Under the pieces are notes generated by a model, which searched no databases, was not told where the DNA came from, and saw only the letters and a program-made list of their open reading frames with translations. Below are positions 31,430 to 41,935 of a stretch of 64,000 nucleotides of DNA, in pieces. The position numbers were made by a program, and so were the translations under genes. How positions within the stretch are numbered: position 1 is the first letter of the stretch; each line of letters opens with the position of its first letter. This DNA comes from Gracilaria gracilis (lineage: Eukaryota > Rhodophyta > Florideophyceae > Gracilariales > Gracilariaceae): NCBI GenBank assembly GCA_030374805.1, contig JARGSG010000012.1, positions 124,001 to 188,000 of the forward strand. Direction: 5' to 3'.

Positions 31430-33115
31430 TCAGGCACTTTTCCCTGGTAATCGAGGACCACGCGAACGGAATTTGTATCGCTTGCTTTGTTCCACAAAGA
31501 AGTAACGCTTAGCAATAAACAGACCGAGGCTAAGCATGCCTAGAGACGCCCAAGCCCCTCCCCATCCGGTAAGGAACCCAAACTGGCTCTCTTCATCTTC
31601 TGTGTCAGAAACCTTTTGCTCGTTATGCTTGACATCCCGCCCATCCCCATCATGATGATGCACAAGAGCATCTCCGCCCCCATTGCCAAACGACGCAGTT
31701 TCATCGTCTTTGAGATCGCTTCTCTTCGTTTCGGTATCTCTCAAGACTGGTCCCTTCACCGTGCCTGAGTGCTTATCAGATATGGTGGCATCGTCGGAGT
31801 CAGCGCTTTCTGGATCTGGCATACCTTCGGCAATAGCCTGTGCTCGCCACACAGTAGCCTCTGCCGCCGCGAGAGACGCGTTCTGCTCCGCAACAGGGAG
31901 ACCCTGTTCAGATTCCAATCGCATCCAAGTATGCACAGCCAGTGTGAAGTTGAGAACTGCGCCTGCCCAATTATTCGTGACGCGATCATATGCGACCTGG
32001 TTAACGGGGTTGTGTTTCCGGAAACAATCCCCTTGCGGAGCTACGGCATCGTATACATACCAAGAATAAACGAATGGTACACGCATGGTGCCGTACACAT
32101 AATCCATGCTCGTTCCGCATTTTATGGCGCCAGTGACATTGCGCAATGATCCAGACTTACATCGATTGCAATGCGCTGCGTTAACGCTCTTCATAACTTG
32201 TGACAGGCGTGTATTATGCTCACTAGGTAACGGCTGGTCCTTGCAGTCCCACGGCAATGTGATGGCCGGCTCTCCCGTTCGAACACTGACGTAACTAGCC
32301 GGACGCGTAAGAAAGACAAGGTTTCTCAGCGCGCGAGACTCCGGCTCCGAAAAGGGGTGGGTGCCGGATATTGGGGACACGATGTCGTCCGCAGCCGTAT
32401 CTGCGCGAGAAAAGCGTCGTGAAACGGCGGCACGAATGGCGGACACTTTGGTCTTGGTGGCATCCTGCGGTTGATCTTCTTCAAAGCGCCAGAACGAGGG
32501 CCAGTTTCTGTCGAGGTCGACGTCATTTGCATTGGTGCGGTCGCAGCGACGGCCCATTTCGGCAATGGTGCGTCCGTCTGGGTTTGCCACTGGGACAAGA
32601 ATAAGCTGCACCTGCGGTGGAAGAGAGAGCTGAGACGTATCATTGGCACAAAGTTTGGTGAGGACACGTAGAGAGATCTCAGAAGTTAGTAAGTCGCGCC
32701 CTTCCTCGCCGAAGACGAACACAGAGCTAGTGCTTGGCGATGGCTGCGGTCGTAGGGAGAAGTGGGGCGACGGGCGGGATCGGACGGTAAAATACAAGAG
32801 GCCCTCAGCACCAGTTGGGGGCAAGTGAGAGTCAGTAGTTACTGGGGTAGACCTGGGCGGTTGCTCAGGTTTGAGGGACAGGGCAGAGTCGATGATAAAT
32901 GGGGTGACCACGAAGCGCGGACATGATTGGGCAGTGGCGAGAAGCGCCTTGAACAGATGGTTTGTGCGATGGTACAGGTTCCAGTCAGGGGTGGCAAAAC
33001 GCAACGGGCGCACTGGGCGATCCTTTCGAAGCTCACCCTGTGCGAGGATCAAGCTCTCAAAGCACAGGTACGACGGAAGCAACAAGTGCAGGAGGACAAT
33101 AGGAAGGAAGCGCAT
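31430..33115 (-). CDS. M14 carboxypeptidase-fold protein, probable pseudoenzyme
   Basis: 561 residues from ATG 33115. Signal peptide (LPIVLLHLLLPSYLCFES), M14 zinc-carboxypeptidase fold over about 40-430, an acidic/His-rich linker and a C-terminal membrane span (about 505-530) with a basic tail: a type I membrane protein. M14 landmarks are visible but the catalytic residues are changed. The zinc motif FGEHGRE typical of this plant/algal branch reads FGEEGRD (136-141); the third zinc His reads Arg in YVSVRTGE (about 279); the general-base Glu reads Tyr in YSWYVYD (about 353). NPDGR and VDLDRNW (usually DLNRNW) remain near canonical. I infer loss of peptidase activity with retained substrate-binding or structural role. 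Confidence 0.82.
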   Translation of the reverse strand: MRFLPIVLLHLLLPSYLCFESLILAQGELRKDRPVRPLRFATPDWNLYHRTNHLFKALLATAQSCPRFVVTPFIIDSALSLKPEQPPRSTPVTTDSHLPPTGAEGLLYFTVRSRPSPHFSLRPQPSPSTSSVFVFGEEGRDLLTSEISLRVLTKLCANDTSQLSLPPQVQLILVPVANPDGRTIAEMGRRCDRTNANDVDLDRNWPSFWRFEEDQPQDATKTKVSAIRAAVSRRFSRADTAADDIVSPISGTHPFSEPESRALRNLVFLTRPASYVSVRTGEPAITLPWDCKDQPLPSEHNTRLSQVMKSVNAAHCNRCKSGSLRNVTGAIKCGTSMDYVYGTMRVPFVYSWYVYDAVAPQGDCFRKHNPVNQVAYDRVTNNWAGAVLNFTLAVHTWMRLESEQGLPVAEQNASLAAAEATVWRAQAIAEGMPDPESADSDDATISDKHSGTVKGPVLRDTETKRSDLKDDETASFGNGGGDALVHHHDGDGRDVKHNEQKVSDTEDEESQFGFLTGWGGAWASLGMLSLGLFIAKRYFFVEQSKRYKFRSRGPRLPGKSA

Positions 33116-33644
33116 GACTAGTGTTTAGGATCTTCACCCAGGCGCTGGCGGCATGATGAGCAAGACGCGCTCACGGGTAGATGACGAAGGTGACCTCGCG
33201 GGCGAAGTCGGGGATGGCGGGTTGAGGCATGTGACGGAGCAGAACGCGCGTGGGCACCGTGCACTGCACACCGTGCACTCCAGTGCGCGACCAACAATGC
33301 TGCCGGGACGCGATCGTAATTCGAACCGTCTCGAGCGGCGGCTCGGCGCGGCAGGTGTAAGCACGTCTGGCTGTCGAAGCGCAACTTGGGTCCAGAAGCG
33401 CGCGGCAGCTGTTAGTAGATACACGGCGTGTAGTACACGGCGTGTACTGTACGAACTTCGTACTACGAAGGAGAGTAGCGAACGCTAAAGAAAATATTGT
33501 ACTGTAACCACGCCTCACCATCGGGGCATCGCTCTCGCTGCAGCTACGCCCGTTCGTCGCCACAGAGCTCTCGCTCCGAGCGAAACCCTCTCCAGTTCGC
33601 GTTCACGCTTCCATTCATCCAATTCCAATTGCTACGCGAGTCAA

Positions 33645-34666
33645 ATGAAGCTGCGAGTGCGCTCCAGCCAGGGCGTGTCTGACCTGCAGGTCGATCCAAC
33701 CTCCACGTTCGGTTCGCTCAAGGCTCAGTTAGGCGCTACATCGCGTACGTTCTCTTGCTCCCCTAACGTTCTCAACATACATCCTTCTGACTTGTTCTCA
33801 TTTTGTACTCTCCCGTACCCCCCGCACGCTCTGTTCTTCCGCGCCAAGTACGCAGCGGCTTCCCTCCCAAGCCCCTTGCCGCCGATGATGAATCGCCCGT
33901 TTCTTCCGTCTTGTCCCATGGAGATGTGCTGGTAGTCCAGTCCTCAACGTCCGCCGCTCCGACTGCACCACCAAAACCCGCATACAACGCTTCGAAACCC
34001 ACAACATCCTCCGTGAACTCCAACTCATCAATTCCCGCCTCATCCATCCTGTCCAATGGCAAGCTTGTTATCCGCGAGGTTCCAGACGACAATTCATGTC
34101 TTTTCCGCGCCGTCAACGCCCTTCTCGGCCGTGCAGCACAACCACCGGTTTCACTGCGAACCATTGTGAGAGACGCCGTGGCTGCTCAACCGGCCTTGTA
34201 CGGCGAAGCTTTCCTGGGTCGATCCAACAGTGAGTACCAGTTGTGGATCATGAATCACAACTCATGGGGTGGAGCCATCGAACTTTCTATTTTGGCCAAA
34301 CACTTCAAAATCGAGCTCGCCGCGTTTGATGTCAAGACCATGCGCTTGGATCGCTACGGCGAAGGCAATGGATATGACACAGTGGGTTTCCTCATCTACG
34401 ACGGTATCCACTACAATTACGTGGCGCTTGCGCTCGGTGGCGCATCTTCGTCGCTGGAGTTAGACGTCACGCAGTTCGAAGTACATGACAGCATCGTTCA
34501 CGACCACGTGAGGAAGGTAGCCCAAGTACAACACGACGCAAGAAAGTACACAGATACAGCCAACGCCACTTTTAAGTGCGGTCAGTGTGGCGTCGAGTTG
34601 AAAGGGGAGCAAGGCGTTGCCGTCCACGCCAAACAAACTGGCCATTCGCAGTTTTCTGAAAGCTGA
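33645..34666 (+). CDS. OTU1: OTU1/YOD1-type deubiquitinase, one intron
   Basis: Two exons, 33645-33744 and 33849-34666, joined over a 104-bp GT-AG intron, give 305 residues; the unspliced frame would lose the conserved start. Order: N-terminal ubiquitin-like (UBX-type) domain ending in GFPPKPL and a LSHGDVLVV strand; OTU protease core with the catalytic Cys in PDDNSCLFRAVNALLG (about residue 117) and the catalytic His in DGIHYNYVAL; C-terminal C2H2 finger (C-x2-C ... H-x5-H). This is the architecture of yeast Otu1 and human YOD1, which trim ubiquitin chains on p97/Cdc48 clients in ER-associated degradation. Cytosolic. Convergent with the tRNA methyltransferase gene 172 bp downstream. Confidence 0.92.
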
Positions 34667-34838
34667 CATTGCAACATGTCTTTCTAACAAGAGCCGATGT
34701 GAAAGGTGAACAATGCGCAACGCATGACTAAAATGCTTGTCTGGTGTGCCCTTGAAAGCTTTTCGGAAGAATCATAAAAGGGATGAGCCATTTTCAACTA
34801 GCTTAAGCGTCAACCCAGAGTGATCATCATGCACACTA

Positions 34839-35639
34839 CTATCGTTTTTCGAGCAGTACGCACCAGTTCTGATGATCATAGTAGGACTGCAAAATGTGAG
34901 CGCGAGGCACTTGACTTAACTCGTGTTCCAGTTCGCCTTCACGATAAACGTGGTAGTACCGTTGATGAACTGCGTTCCAATCATCCAAAATACGATCATC
35001 GGTTGCGCCTTCTTTCTTGTACCTCATATGCCACGGAACGAATACGTCCTGTGTATCAAATCGTCTGTTGAGCATTTTAGATGTGTTTCCACGCTTGGAC
35101 TTGATAACATTGGGTCTTTCCAGAGCCCAGACATAGATCAAAGCCTTTCCGCTCGGGCGCAGGATTCGTACAGTCTCTCTCAAGGCGTGAACGCGACGTT
35201 CAGGAGTAGCAAAATGGTGCACAACGGCTATGTTAATTGCTGCGTCGAAGCAGTTATCCTCGAAGGGAAGGTGCAAACCATGGGCGACGGCTAGGTCGCA
35301 AGTAGACGGGGCGGCTTTGAGGTGTTGTTGAGCATAATGCACGAGAGGTGCACACATATCAACTCCAACCACATGATGGATGGAGGCGTTGCTCTGCACT
35401 ACAGATATGTACTTTCCGTTCCCGCACCCAACGTCAGCGATGACTGAGTACTGCTGCAAGGAGTTGATGAACTCGTTCACACGGGGCCATGGCGCATGAC
35501 GAGTAGAGGCAAAGTGGCTAGCAATCGTATCGTAGACATCATTGACATGCCGCTTCTCGTAGAGGGCGGCATTGGCCTCAAGCGGGGCAGGAGCGCTTGT
35601 TGGGGCTGCGGAGCGATGGCAGGAAGGCTGCGGCGCCAT
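34839..35639 (-). CDS. TRM9: tRNA wobble-uridine carboxymethyl methyltransferase
   Basis: 266 residues from ATG 35639; the open frame extends four codons further but begins with GTG. Class I SAM-dependent methyltransferase: HVNDVYDTIASHFASTRHAPWP is the hallmark start of the Trm9/ALKBH8 family, followed by motif I DVGCGNGKYI, motif II VGVDMC, LPFEDNCFDAAINIAVVHH and LRPSGKALIYVW. It lacks the AlkB oxygenase domain of animal ALKBH8, so it is the Trm9-like stand-alone form, which methylates the carboxymethyl group at U34 of certain tRNAs with a Trm112 partner. Cytosolic. Single exon. Confidence 0.9.
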   Translation of the reverse strand: MAPQPSCHRSAAPTSAPAPLEANAALYEKRHVNDVYDTIASHFASTRHAPWPRVNEFINSLQQYSVIADVGCGNGKYISVVQSNASIHHVVGVDMCAPLVHYAQQHLKAAPSTCDLAVAHGLHLPFEDNCFDAAINIAVVHHFATPERRVHALRETVRILRPSGKALIYVWALERPNVIKSKRGNTSKMLNRRFDTQDVFVPWHMRYKKEGATDDRILDDWNAVHQRYYHVYREGELEHELSQVPRAHILQSYYDHQNWCVLLEKR

Positions 35640-36201
35640 GAAATGCGCCACACGATTGTCCCTCCGTGCCGTGCACGGGAAGACGTTCGCTGTTGGCGTT
35701 GATGTTTGAGGGATACGACGGAGGACCCGTGCAGATATCTATCTATCTATTGGCGCAATGGACTCTATTCGTGTAAAGTTTAGTTCTGCGCAAATTTTCA
35801 GTTTTGTGTGCCACGTGTGTTCGACGTGTACACGCTGGCGTGTGATGAGCATTACAGAGGATGAGCCGATCACACAAGTGCTGACATCCTGATGATGTCG
35901 TGGCATCTTCGGGTGCGCTGATGGGCAACGCTGAACGGTGGACACCAACGGATAACAAATATCCGCCAATGCCACTGCGCAGTTCAGCATGAGCACCGTG
36001 CCACCATCCGCTTTATCACCTCCATCGGCTTCAAGACCCCCAACCCCCCCCCCTCCGCAACCGACGGCGCTCGTTTATCTTACCTTCTCAGCTTTTCTGT
36101 TTCCGCCCGTCCGCTGTTCAGCCGCCTCTCGCCGCTCCCACAACGTCTGCGTTTCTATCGGAAGCTGGCGTCCTTCTTCAAACTTCGCTCTTGCCCTCAT
36201 C

Positions 36202-37662
36202 ATGGGCGTTCTCAAAGAAGCCATGGCGGCGGGCTCTCTCACCGAGTTGATCGCGCTCTTTCGCTACAAGCGCAAAGCCGCAGCAGCCAGTGCTCTGATG
36301 ACTGCCGCTCTCGATGAAGATTGGAGCTTTGCCTACACAGCCCTCAGCGCGGTATCTCGCTCCTTTGCGCTCGTTATAATGGAACTCGATTCCGAGCTTC
36401 GTCATGCAATATGCGTCTTTTATCTCGTGCTGCGCGCCCTTGACACCATCGAGGATGATACTTCTGTGAACCCCGCCGTACGCCACCAACTTTGTACCAA
36501 CTTTTGGAACAACCTTGAGTCGTTCGTCACCGATGAGTCTTACCAACCATGGTCATCATCCGAGTTTGGTTCAGGATTTGAGAAGACTCTCTGCGAAAAA
36601 TTTCCGTGCGTTCTACGTTGCTACAAATCGCTTCACACAAAATACCAAGTAACAATAAGAGACATTACCCGTCGAATGGGGTATGGTATGGCAGAGCATA
36701 TCGAAGACGTGTCGTGCGAAACCGTCAAAGATTACGATCTGTATTGTCACTATGTTGCGGGACTAGTTGGATACGGCCTTTCCGACATATTTGCGCAATC
36801 TGGCTACGAAAATGCATCGTTCTCCGAACGAACGGATTTGAGCAATTCCATGGGATTATTCTTACAAAAGACCAATATCATTCGTGATTACCTCGAGGAC
36901 ATCAACGAAGGCCGAACGTTCTGGCCGAAGGAGATATGGAGCAATTACGGAAACGAGCTCTCCGACTTCAGAGATCGAGCTAATCGCAAGTTTGCGCTCG
37001 CTGCGTTGAACCACATGGTGACGGATGCTTTAAGTCACGTTCCTGATTGTTTAGAATACATGAGTCGAGTTCGAACTGACACTGTCTTCAAATTCGTAGC
37101 GATTCCACAAGTCATGGCAATAGCCACCCTAGCCGAGTTGTACAACAATGGGAAAATCTTCGAAGGTGTGGTTAAGATACGCCGTTCAAAAACCGCAGAC
37201 TTGGTCCTACGCACTAACAACATGGACGTTGTATACAAGGTGTTCTTTGAATGTGCCCAGGCTATCATCCAGAAAATAGAACCTCACGATCCGAACGCTG
37301 ATAGAACTCGTCAGCGTCTGAACTGCGTCCTGGACATATGCGTTCCCCACGTCCCAGCAACGCCAGATCTAATAATTCCCAACGTGCTGAGCATAATTCT
37401 CTTCTGTGGGTTGAGCAGTTATGTCTTGAAGAGACGCCAAGAGCACTTTGATGGCGCAGTATTCACTTGGCGCTCGGCTGGAGGTATCATGGAACCTCGC
37501 GACATGCTTGCCATTGCTTCCTTATTTTTGGTTTGTATATATATGTTTGGGTTCTTCTTGCTTCCGTACATGCAAAAACTGCAGCGGGAGGAGGTTAGGC
37601 GAATGCAAGAGTCTAATCGCCATGCCCGTCTTAGAGAGCGAGTTGTGATATTGGAGGACTGA
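36202..37662 (+). CDS. SQS: Squalene synthase
   Basis: 486 residues from ATG 36202. The frame opens to an earlier ATG at 35989, but the extra 71 residues are Pro/Ser-rich and MGVLKEAM ... LIALFRYKRK matches the usual start. Motifs: SRSFALVI, first Asp-rich site LRALDTIEDD, the Tyr-containing ITRRMGYGMA, and second Asp-rich region GLFLQKTNIIRDYLED then GRTFWPKEIW. The C-terminus has one or two membrane helices (LSIILFCGLSSYVL; LAIASLFLVCIYMFGFFLLP) that anchor the family to the ER. It couples two farnesyl diphosphates to squalene using NADPH, the first committed step to sterols. Single exon. Confidence 0.95.
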   Translation: MGVLKEAMAAGSLTELIALFRYKRKAAAASALMTAALDEDWSFAYTALSAVSRSFALVIMELDSELRHAICVFYLVLRALDTIEDDTSVNPAVRHQLCTNFWNNLESFVTDESYQPWSSSEFGSGFEKTLCEKFPCVLRCYKSLHTKYQVTIRDITRRMGYGMAEHIEDVSCETVKDYDLYCHYVAGLVGYGLSDIFAQSGYENASFSERTDLSNSMGLFLQKTNIIRDYLEDINEGRTFWPKEIWSNYGNELSDFRDRANRKFALAALNHMVTDALSHVPDCLEYMSRVRTDTVFKFVAIPQVMAIATLAELYNNGKIFEGVVKIRRSKTADLVLRTNNMDVVYKVFFECAQAIIQKIEPHDPNADRTRQRLNCVLDICVPHVPATPDLIIPNVLSIILFCGLSSYVLKRRQEHFDGAVFTWRSAGGIMEPRDMLAIASLFLVCIYMFGFFLLPYMQKLQREEVRRMQESNRHARLRERVVILED

Positions 37663-38162
37663 GAATGGAGGGTACGGCAAAAAGTTTGTTCATGTATTCA
37701 CATCTCTTCGATATTCAAACGGTTAGCTTGAAAGCCTATGTTGCACTTTTGAAAGTCAACCCCCATTGATGAATCATATACCCAAAGTCTGCTCAAAGGA
37801 TTCCTGTCCGTTATTGGAAGCGCTTCACTGCAAGTATATCAGTGTTTTCAGGTGGTGAGGATTGTTTCTACTTTCAAAATCGATTGTGCAGATTGTTGCC
37901 GAGAAGTTGGGTTTGATATGGTACCCCAATACGATCTTAACAGGATAGATATCACCATTCCATGTAGGACGCCAGCAGACTTCCCCTTTCGTGGTTTCGT
38001 TACACACCTTAGTCATTGCTGAGCCAAGACACATTGAGATCAATCCGCACATTCCTGTTCATTATAACGTTGTGCGTCTTTCTCTTTCTCGAGGTTTCTT
38101 TTCGGGGCAACTGCCGCATGGTTTCCACAGCAATAGAGTCATGTACGTAAATAGTATGTTCT
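37663..38162. other. No gene; convergent 3' ends
   Basis: Intergenic region between convergent squalene synthase and histidine-isomerase genes. No coding frame with support. Confidence 0.5.
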
Positions 38163-39062
38163 TCAGACACATGTTGTCTCCTGCTCGCGCTGCCATCGCA
38201 CCGCATCCTTGTATTTCACTTGACCACCGAAGATGTCTAGCGCAGACCCAATTGTGACATCCACAAGACTTCGGCCTTCTGATTTGGCCAGTTCCAAATC
38301 GATCAATGTTCGAACTCCACCGGCATAGGTAACCGGTACAGTTGCCCACGCCGCAAGCGAGCGGATCAGTTTCACATCAATGCCGGACATCTTGCCTTCG
38401 AAGTCTACGGCGTGCACTAAGATTTCGTCGCATAAATTACCCAGCCTTTCAAAGTTTCTTGGATTAAGTTTGAAGTCTGTCCACTTCTGCCACCTATCGG
38501 TGCACACAAGGTATTCACCATCACGTTCTCGACAGCTGACATCTAGGACAAGACGATTCTTGCCAACGGTGCGAATCATTTCGTCTACCCTTTCCCATAC
38601 GATTGTTCCTTCACGGAATATGTACGAGGTTACGATTACGTGACTAGCTCCGGCATCCAAAAAGCGACCAGCCGTAGTCGGCTGGATGCCACCACCAACA
38701 TGCATTCCCCCTGGGAAAGCTTGTAATGCTTCACATGCGGCTTCTTCGTTTCCGGGTCCAAGCATTATGACATGGCCTCCTGGCAAATTATCATCGCGAT
38801 ACATAGACGCGAAGTAAGCAGGCGACAGATCTGTTTCAAAGTTCGTTTCTGGCATTTCTTTGTGCGTCAAGGTTCCTCCAACGATTTGCTTGACACGACT
38901 TTGATGGATATCAATGCAGGGGCGAAAACGCATAATCTTCATAGCAATTTGTCCTCTGCCCACCGAAGCTGGTCTGGCAGGCATCGATAGAACTCGGTTC
39001 GAGCCGGTGCGTTGAATTGGCAAGGAATCAACAAACCCAGCTTGGCGCTCCATCGTTTCCAT
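38163..39062 (-). CDS. HISN3: ProFAR isomerase of histidine biosynthesis
   Basis: 299 residues from ATG 39062. From about residue 43 (MRFRPCIDIHQSRVKQIVGG) it is the eukaryotic HIS6/HISN3 type of the (beta-alpha)8 isomerase. The catalytic Asp pair fits CIDIHQ and LVLDVSC, phosphate-binding loops fit MHVGGGIQ and VTYAGGV, with TIGSALDIFGG at the end. It converts ProFAR to PRFAR, the fourth step of histidine synthesis. The 40-residue leader, rich in Arg/Ser and ending SVGRGQIA, is consistent with a plastid transit peptide, the usual site of this pathway in algae; ATG at codon 41 would give a leaderless form. Divergent from LSM3, 459 bp away. Confidence 0.93.
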   Translation of the reverse strand: METMERQAGFVDSLPIQRTGSNRVLSMPARPASVGRGQIAMKIMRFRPCIDIHQSRVKQIVGGTLTHKEMPETNFETDLSPAYFASMYRDDNLPGGHVIMLGPGNEEAACEALQAFPGGMHVGGGIQPTTAGRFLDAGASHVIVTSYIFREGTIVWERVDEMIRTVGKNRLVLDVSCRERDGEYLVCTDRWQKWTDFKLNPRNFERLGNLCDEILVHAVDFEGKMSGIDVKLIRSLAAWATVPVTYAGGVRTLIDLELAKSEGRSLVDVTIGSALDIFGGQVKYKDAVRWQREQETTCV

Positions 39063-39521
39063 ACTCGGGGGCGGAATACGGTAGTCTGCTAGACGTACTT
39101 GTTGCGCGATTTAGCTATCGGTCGTTCTTAACCTCTCTTTCTAACCAGCTGGAAAGCCTCCAAAGAGTCAAATCTGCTCTTGTCGGGATCGCCCACCATC
39201 GCGCCTGGCGACATATGCAGGGCACATTGTGCACGTGTACCCTTGGTATGGCTATACAGTAAACCCCTCGCAGATGGTCAAAAAGCCTGCCCACAACATC
39301 ATGATGATATATTTTTCAGTTGATCCCTGTCGTTGATCGTGAAACTGCGAACCTTTGAGAGTCATCTATCACTACGTTGTGCATTCGCGATAGATCATAT
39401 GGTGCTAATCTGCCGCCCTGGCCGCTTCGAAGAAAATCGTTCACTGCAGCATTGAGCAAACCGTACTTTGAGACGAGATTGGTGGAACGATTCGTTGTCG
39501 TGAATATTCCAATTGCTCCTA

Positions 39522-39893
39522 ATGACAGCTGGGACTGTAGAGCAGCCTCTTGATCTTGTTCGACTTTCTCTGGACGAAACAATCCGAGTGAAAATGCGCG
39601 GGGATCGCGAGTTGCGGGGAAAACTGCATGTAAGTAAACCTCAAAGGGCGTCTCGCGTTTGAAGCGAAAGCGATTAGCGCCAGTTGACTAACGTGTTAAA
39701 TTATATACCTATACAGGCGTTTGACCAACATCTTAACATGATTCTGGGAGAAGTGGAGGAGACAGTCACTACTACGGATGTAGATCCAGAGACATTCGAA
39801 GAGCTGTTGAAAACGTCCAAGCGTGTAATTCCGATGTTATTTGTTCGCGGGGATTGTGTTGTTCTGATATCTCCACCGCTGCGAACATCCTGA
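39522..39893 (+). CDS. LSM3: U6 snRNA-associated Sm-like protein LSm3
   Basis: Two exons, 39522-39629 and 39717-39893, around an 87-bp intron (GTAAGT ... TTGACTAAC branch site ... ACAG), give 94 residues, the normal length. Exon 1 encodes [20 protein letters not shown] (Sm motif 1 start) and exon 2 begins inside [14 protein letters not shown]; the Sm2 motif is [12 protein letters not shown] (the family has RGDxVxLxxPP). LSm3 belongs to the LSm2-8 ring on U6 snRNA in splicing and the LSm1-7 ring in mRNA decay. A long frame on the opposite strand here is a shadow. Confidence 0.95.
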
Positions 39894-40280
39894 GTATACA
39901 ATATCGAAGGTAATACAGGTCGAAACGTAAGTGAGTCTTTCAGACGGATGCGCATGCACTGGTGCCGTATTGGCAGGCCAGTCACTCACTGGCACACAGG
40001 CACAGAACAGTCGAAAAGCGCATTTTTGCGCTCTGCAGATCGCGATACTGCTCGTGCTTCGTGCTGCTAAATAATAAATACCGGAGTTGTTGCTGCCTTT
40101 GCACCAACCAGTAACACTTGATATCTAATCTACTCACGCACGGCTCAACATCCTGGTCGCTGTGTGCGTCACCATCCGCGTGTCCGCCGCCCCACACTGG
40201 GCTGCCTCTGGATAGCTCTCGGTTCCTTCTCGTCCTCTTCCGCGCTATCTCCCTTGTGCATGTGCTCCCGTGGCATCCCA

Positions 40281-41279
40281 ATGGGCGCTTCCTCAAGTCG
40301 CCACTATGCCCCCCTAGCAGTCGACCGCCCCCGTGCCTCGCCCTGTTCCTCCCTTGGAAGCAACGCAGACGCCTGCTCTACTTCCTGCGTCGACACTCAC
40401 CTTCCAGCGTGCAATCATCAGCAGCCCTCTTCCGTGTGCAAAAAACACACCGCGGTCGCCTGCGGAACTCACTGCTCAGACGCCCCAATTGGCCCACCCG
40501 ATTCCCGCCTCACCCCACGACACGACCCATGCAATGATCTAGTTTGGTCAGCTTCCGCCGCCACCACAGCCTCCGATGACGCATTTGACGAGGACGACCT
40601 TGTTCCCACTATGTTTCAGTGGAACTTTGGCGGCTGCGAAGTGTATGTGGCTGGCGACTGGGATGACTGGGCTAAGAAAACCCTCATGAGCAAGAACGGC
40701 CAGCAACACATTGCCCTTGTATATATCCCTTGTGGCCAGCATCAGTTCAAGTATTATGTTGATCACACTTGGCAATGCGCCCCTAATCTTCCAACATGCA
40801 CTGACTCTCTAGGCAACAAAAACAACTCAGTCACAGTGGCACGGCCAAACCCTCAGTTCGACATGAGTTCCCCGCTTTCCGACACTCCACCGCTGTCTCC
40901 CGTTTCGTCTTACAATCAAACTCCAACGAGTGACTTTCCAAACGATGCCCCTCAGCTTCCACCATTCTTGGAGGAGCGTTATCTCAAGCCACTCCCAGAT
41001 GACATGAGTCCTGATATTGCTATAGCGGCACAGACTGCCGCCCCTGCATGGTGTGCTGCGGAACAGCCTCCATGCCAGCGCTCCTTGCGACCTTTCTTCT
41101 CCCATGTGAGTGTAGACCATCTCTACATTGCGCGAACTCCCGAATCTGATCCCGTGCGCTGTTTCTCTCACAACGCTCGGCATTATGGAAAGATAATCAA
41201 TACTGTGTTTGTAACCTCCGCAGATCAACAGGGCGACAAAGGTACTTCTGACAGCTTTCATGAAGGTCATCCTTCGTAA
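40281..41279 (+). CDS. AMPK/SnRK1 beta subunit
   Basis: 332 residues from ATG 40281. The frame stays open to an upstream ATG at 40164, but starting at 40281 gives MGASSSRH, a good N-myristoylation signal as in AMPK beta subunits. After a low-complexity N-terminal half comes a glycogen-binding CBM48/AMPK1-CBM module (VYVAGDWDDW ... GQHQFKYYVDHTW), then the ASC region (LPPFLEERYLKPLP; FSHVSVDHLYI) that binds alpha and gamma subunits. It would be the scaffold of the energy-sensing kinase complex. The final strand (INTVFVTSA) is less canonical than the usual YVTVVLYKP-like ending. Confidence 0.9.
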   Translation: MGASSSRHYAPLAVDRPRASPCSSLGSNADACSTSCVDTHLPACNHQQPSSVCKKHTAVACGTHCSDAPIGPPDSRLTPRHDPCNDLVWSASAATTASDDAFDEDDLVPTMFQWNFGGCEVYVAGDWDDWAKKTLMSKNGQQHIALVYIPCGQHQFKYYVDHTWQCAPNLPTCTDSLGNKNNSVTVARPNPQFDMSSPLSDTPPLSPVSSYNQTPTSDFPNDAPQLPPFLEERYLKPLPDDMSPDIAIAAQTAAPAWCAAEQPPCQRSLRPFFSHVSVDHLYIARTPESDPVRCFSHNARHYGKIINTVFVTSADQQGDKGTSDSFHEGHPS

Positions 41280-41844
41280 CTCTCAAGTGTTACTCATACA
41301 CAACACACATATTATCATGCACCGCAAGTTGCTTACCGCATGGCCCAGCATTCCCCTGCTTCGCCAAACTTTAATTCCTATGCAATGAACCATCGTCTCG
41401 TCAGCAAGGCCCGTTACCGAAGGAGCACAACGAGTCTTTAAGAGATAAACCCACTAGGCAAAAGGAAAAGGGCATCCTTCTCACCAATTGCGAAACTTGT
41501 TCGCATGCCCTACGAATTCAACGATGGGGCGATTGAAACTAAGTTTTTATGGTCTACTCTTATAAGGGGTTTTGGCTTTTACCCGCCGTTTATATCCTTG
41601 TACCTTCGTAGTATCTGGAGTTACGGATTGATTTGATATCAAAAGTAAATTTGGAGAAGCCGCTCTGAGCATCACGCTGATCTTGTCCAAGAATAACTGA
41701 CACCCTCATCATCGTCACAATGTCATGAGCAATCCAATGAATCCGCGCTGCCCATTACCGAGCGATTACAAGTTTGTCGGTTCCTCTCATGCCGTACTCA
41801 ACTCACAATGAGTTGACCCTCGTGCTGCCTTGGATTCTTGATTG

Positions 41845-41935
41845 GGATATTTATAGGAAAAGCATGAAAGAGCTGGCTTTCCTATTGAGAGAACGCTTCT
41901 TGCCACAGAAGCATTCCACACGTTGTCGTAATTTA
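41845..41935 (+). mobile_element. LINE 3' tail, plus orientation
   Basis: The translation MKELAFLLRERFLPQKHS matches the end of the LINE ORF2 remnants at 45766 (MLAFLVRERFFNQK). It is the only copy in the window I find in the plus orientation. Confidence 0.5.

Noticed and set aside
39316-39582. 88-codon minus-strand frame opposite LSM3 exon 1
   Set aside because: It lies antisense to a confidently recognised exon and has no features.
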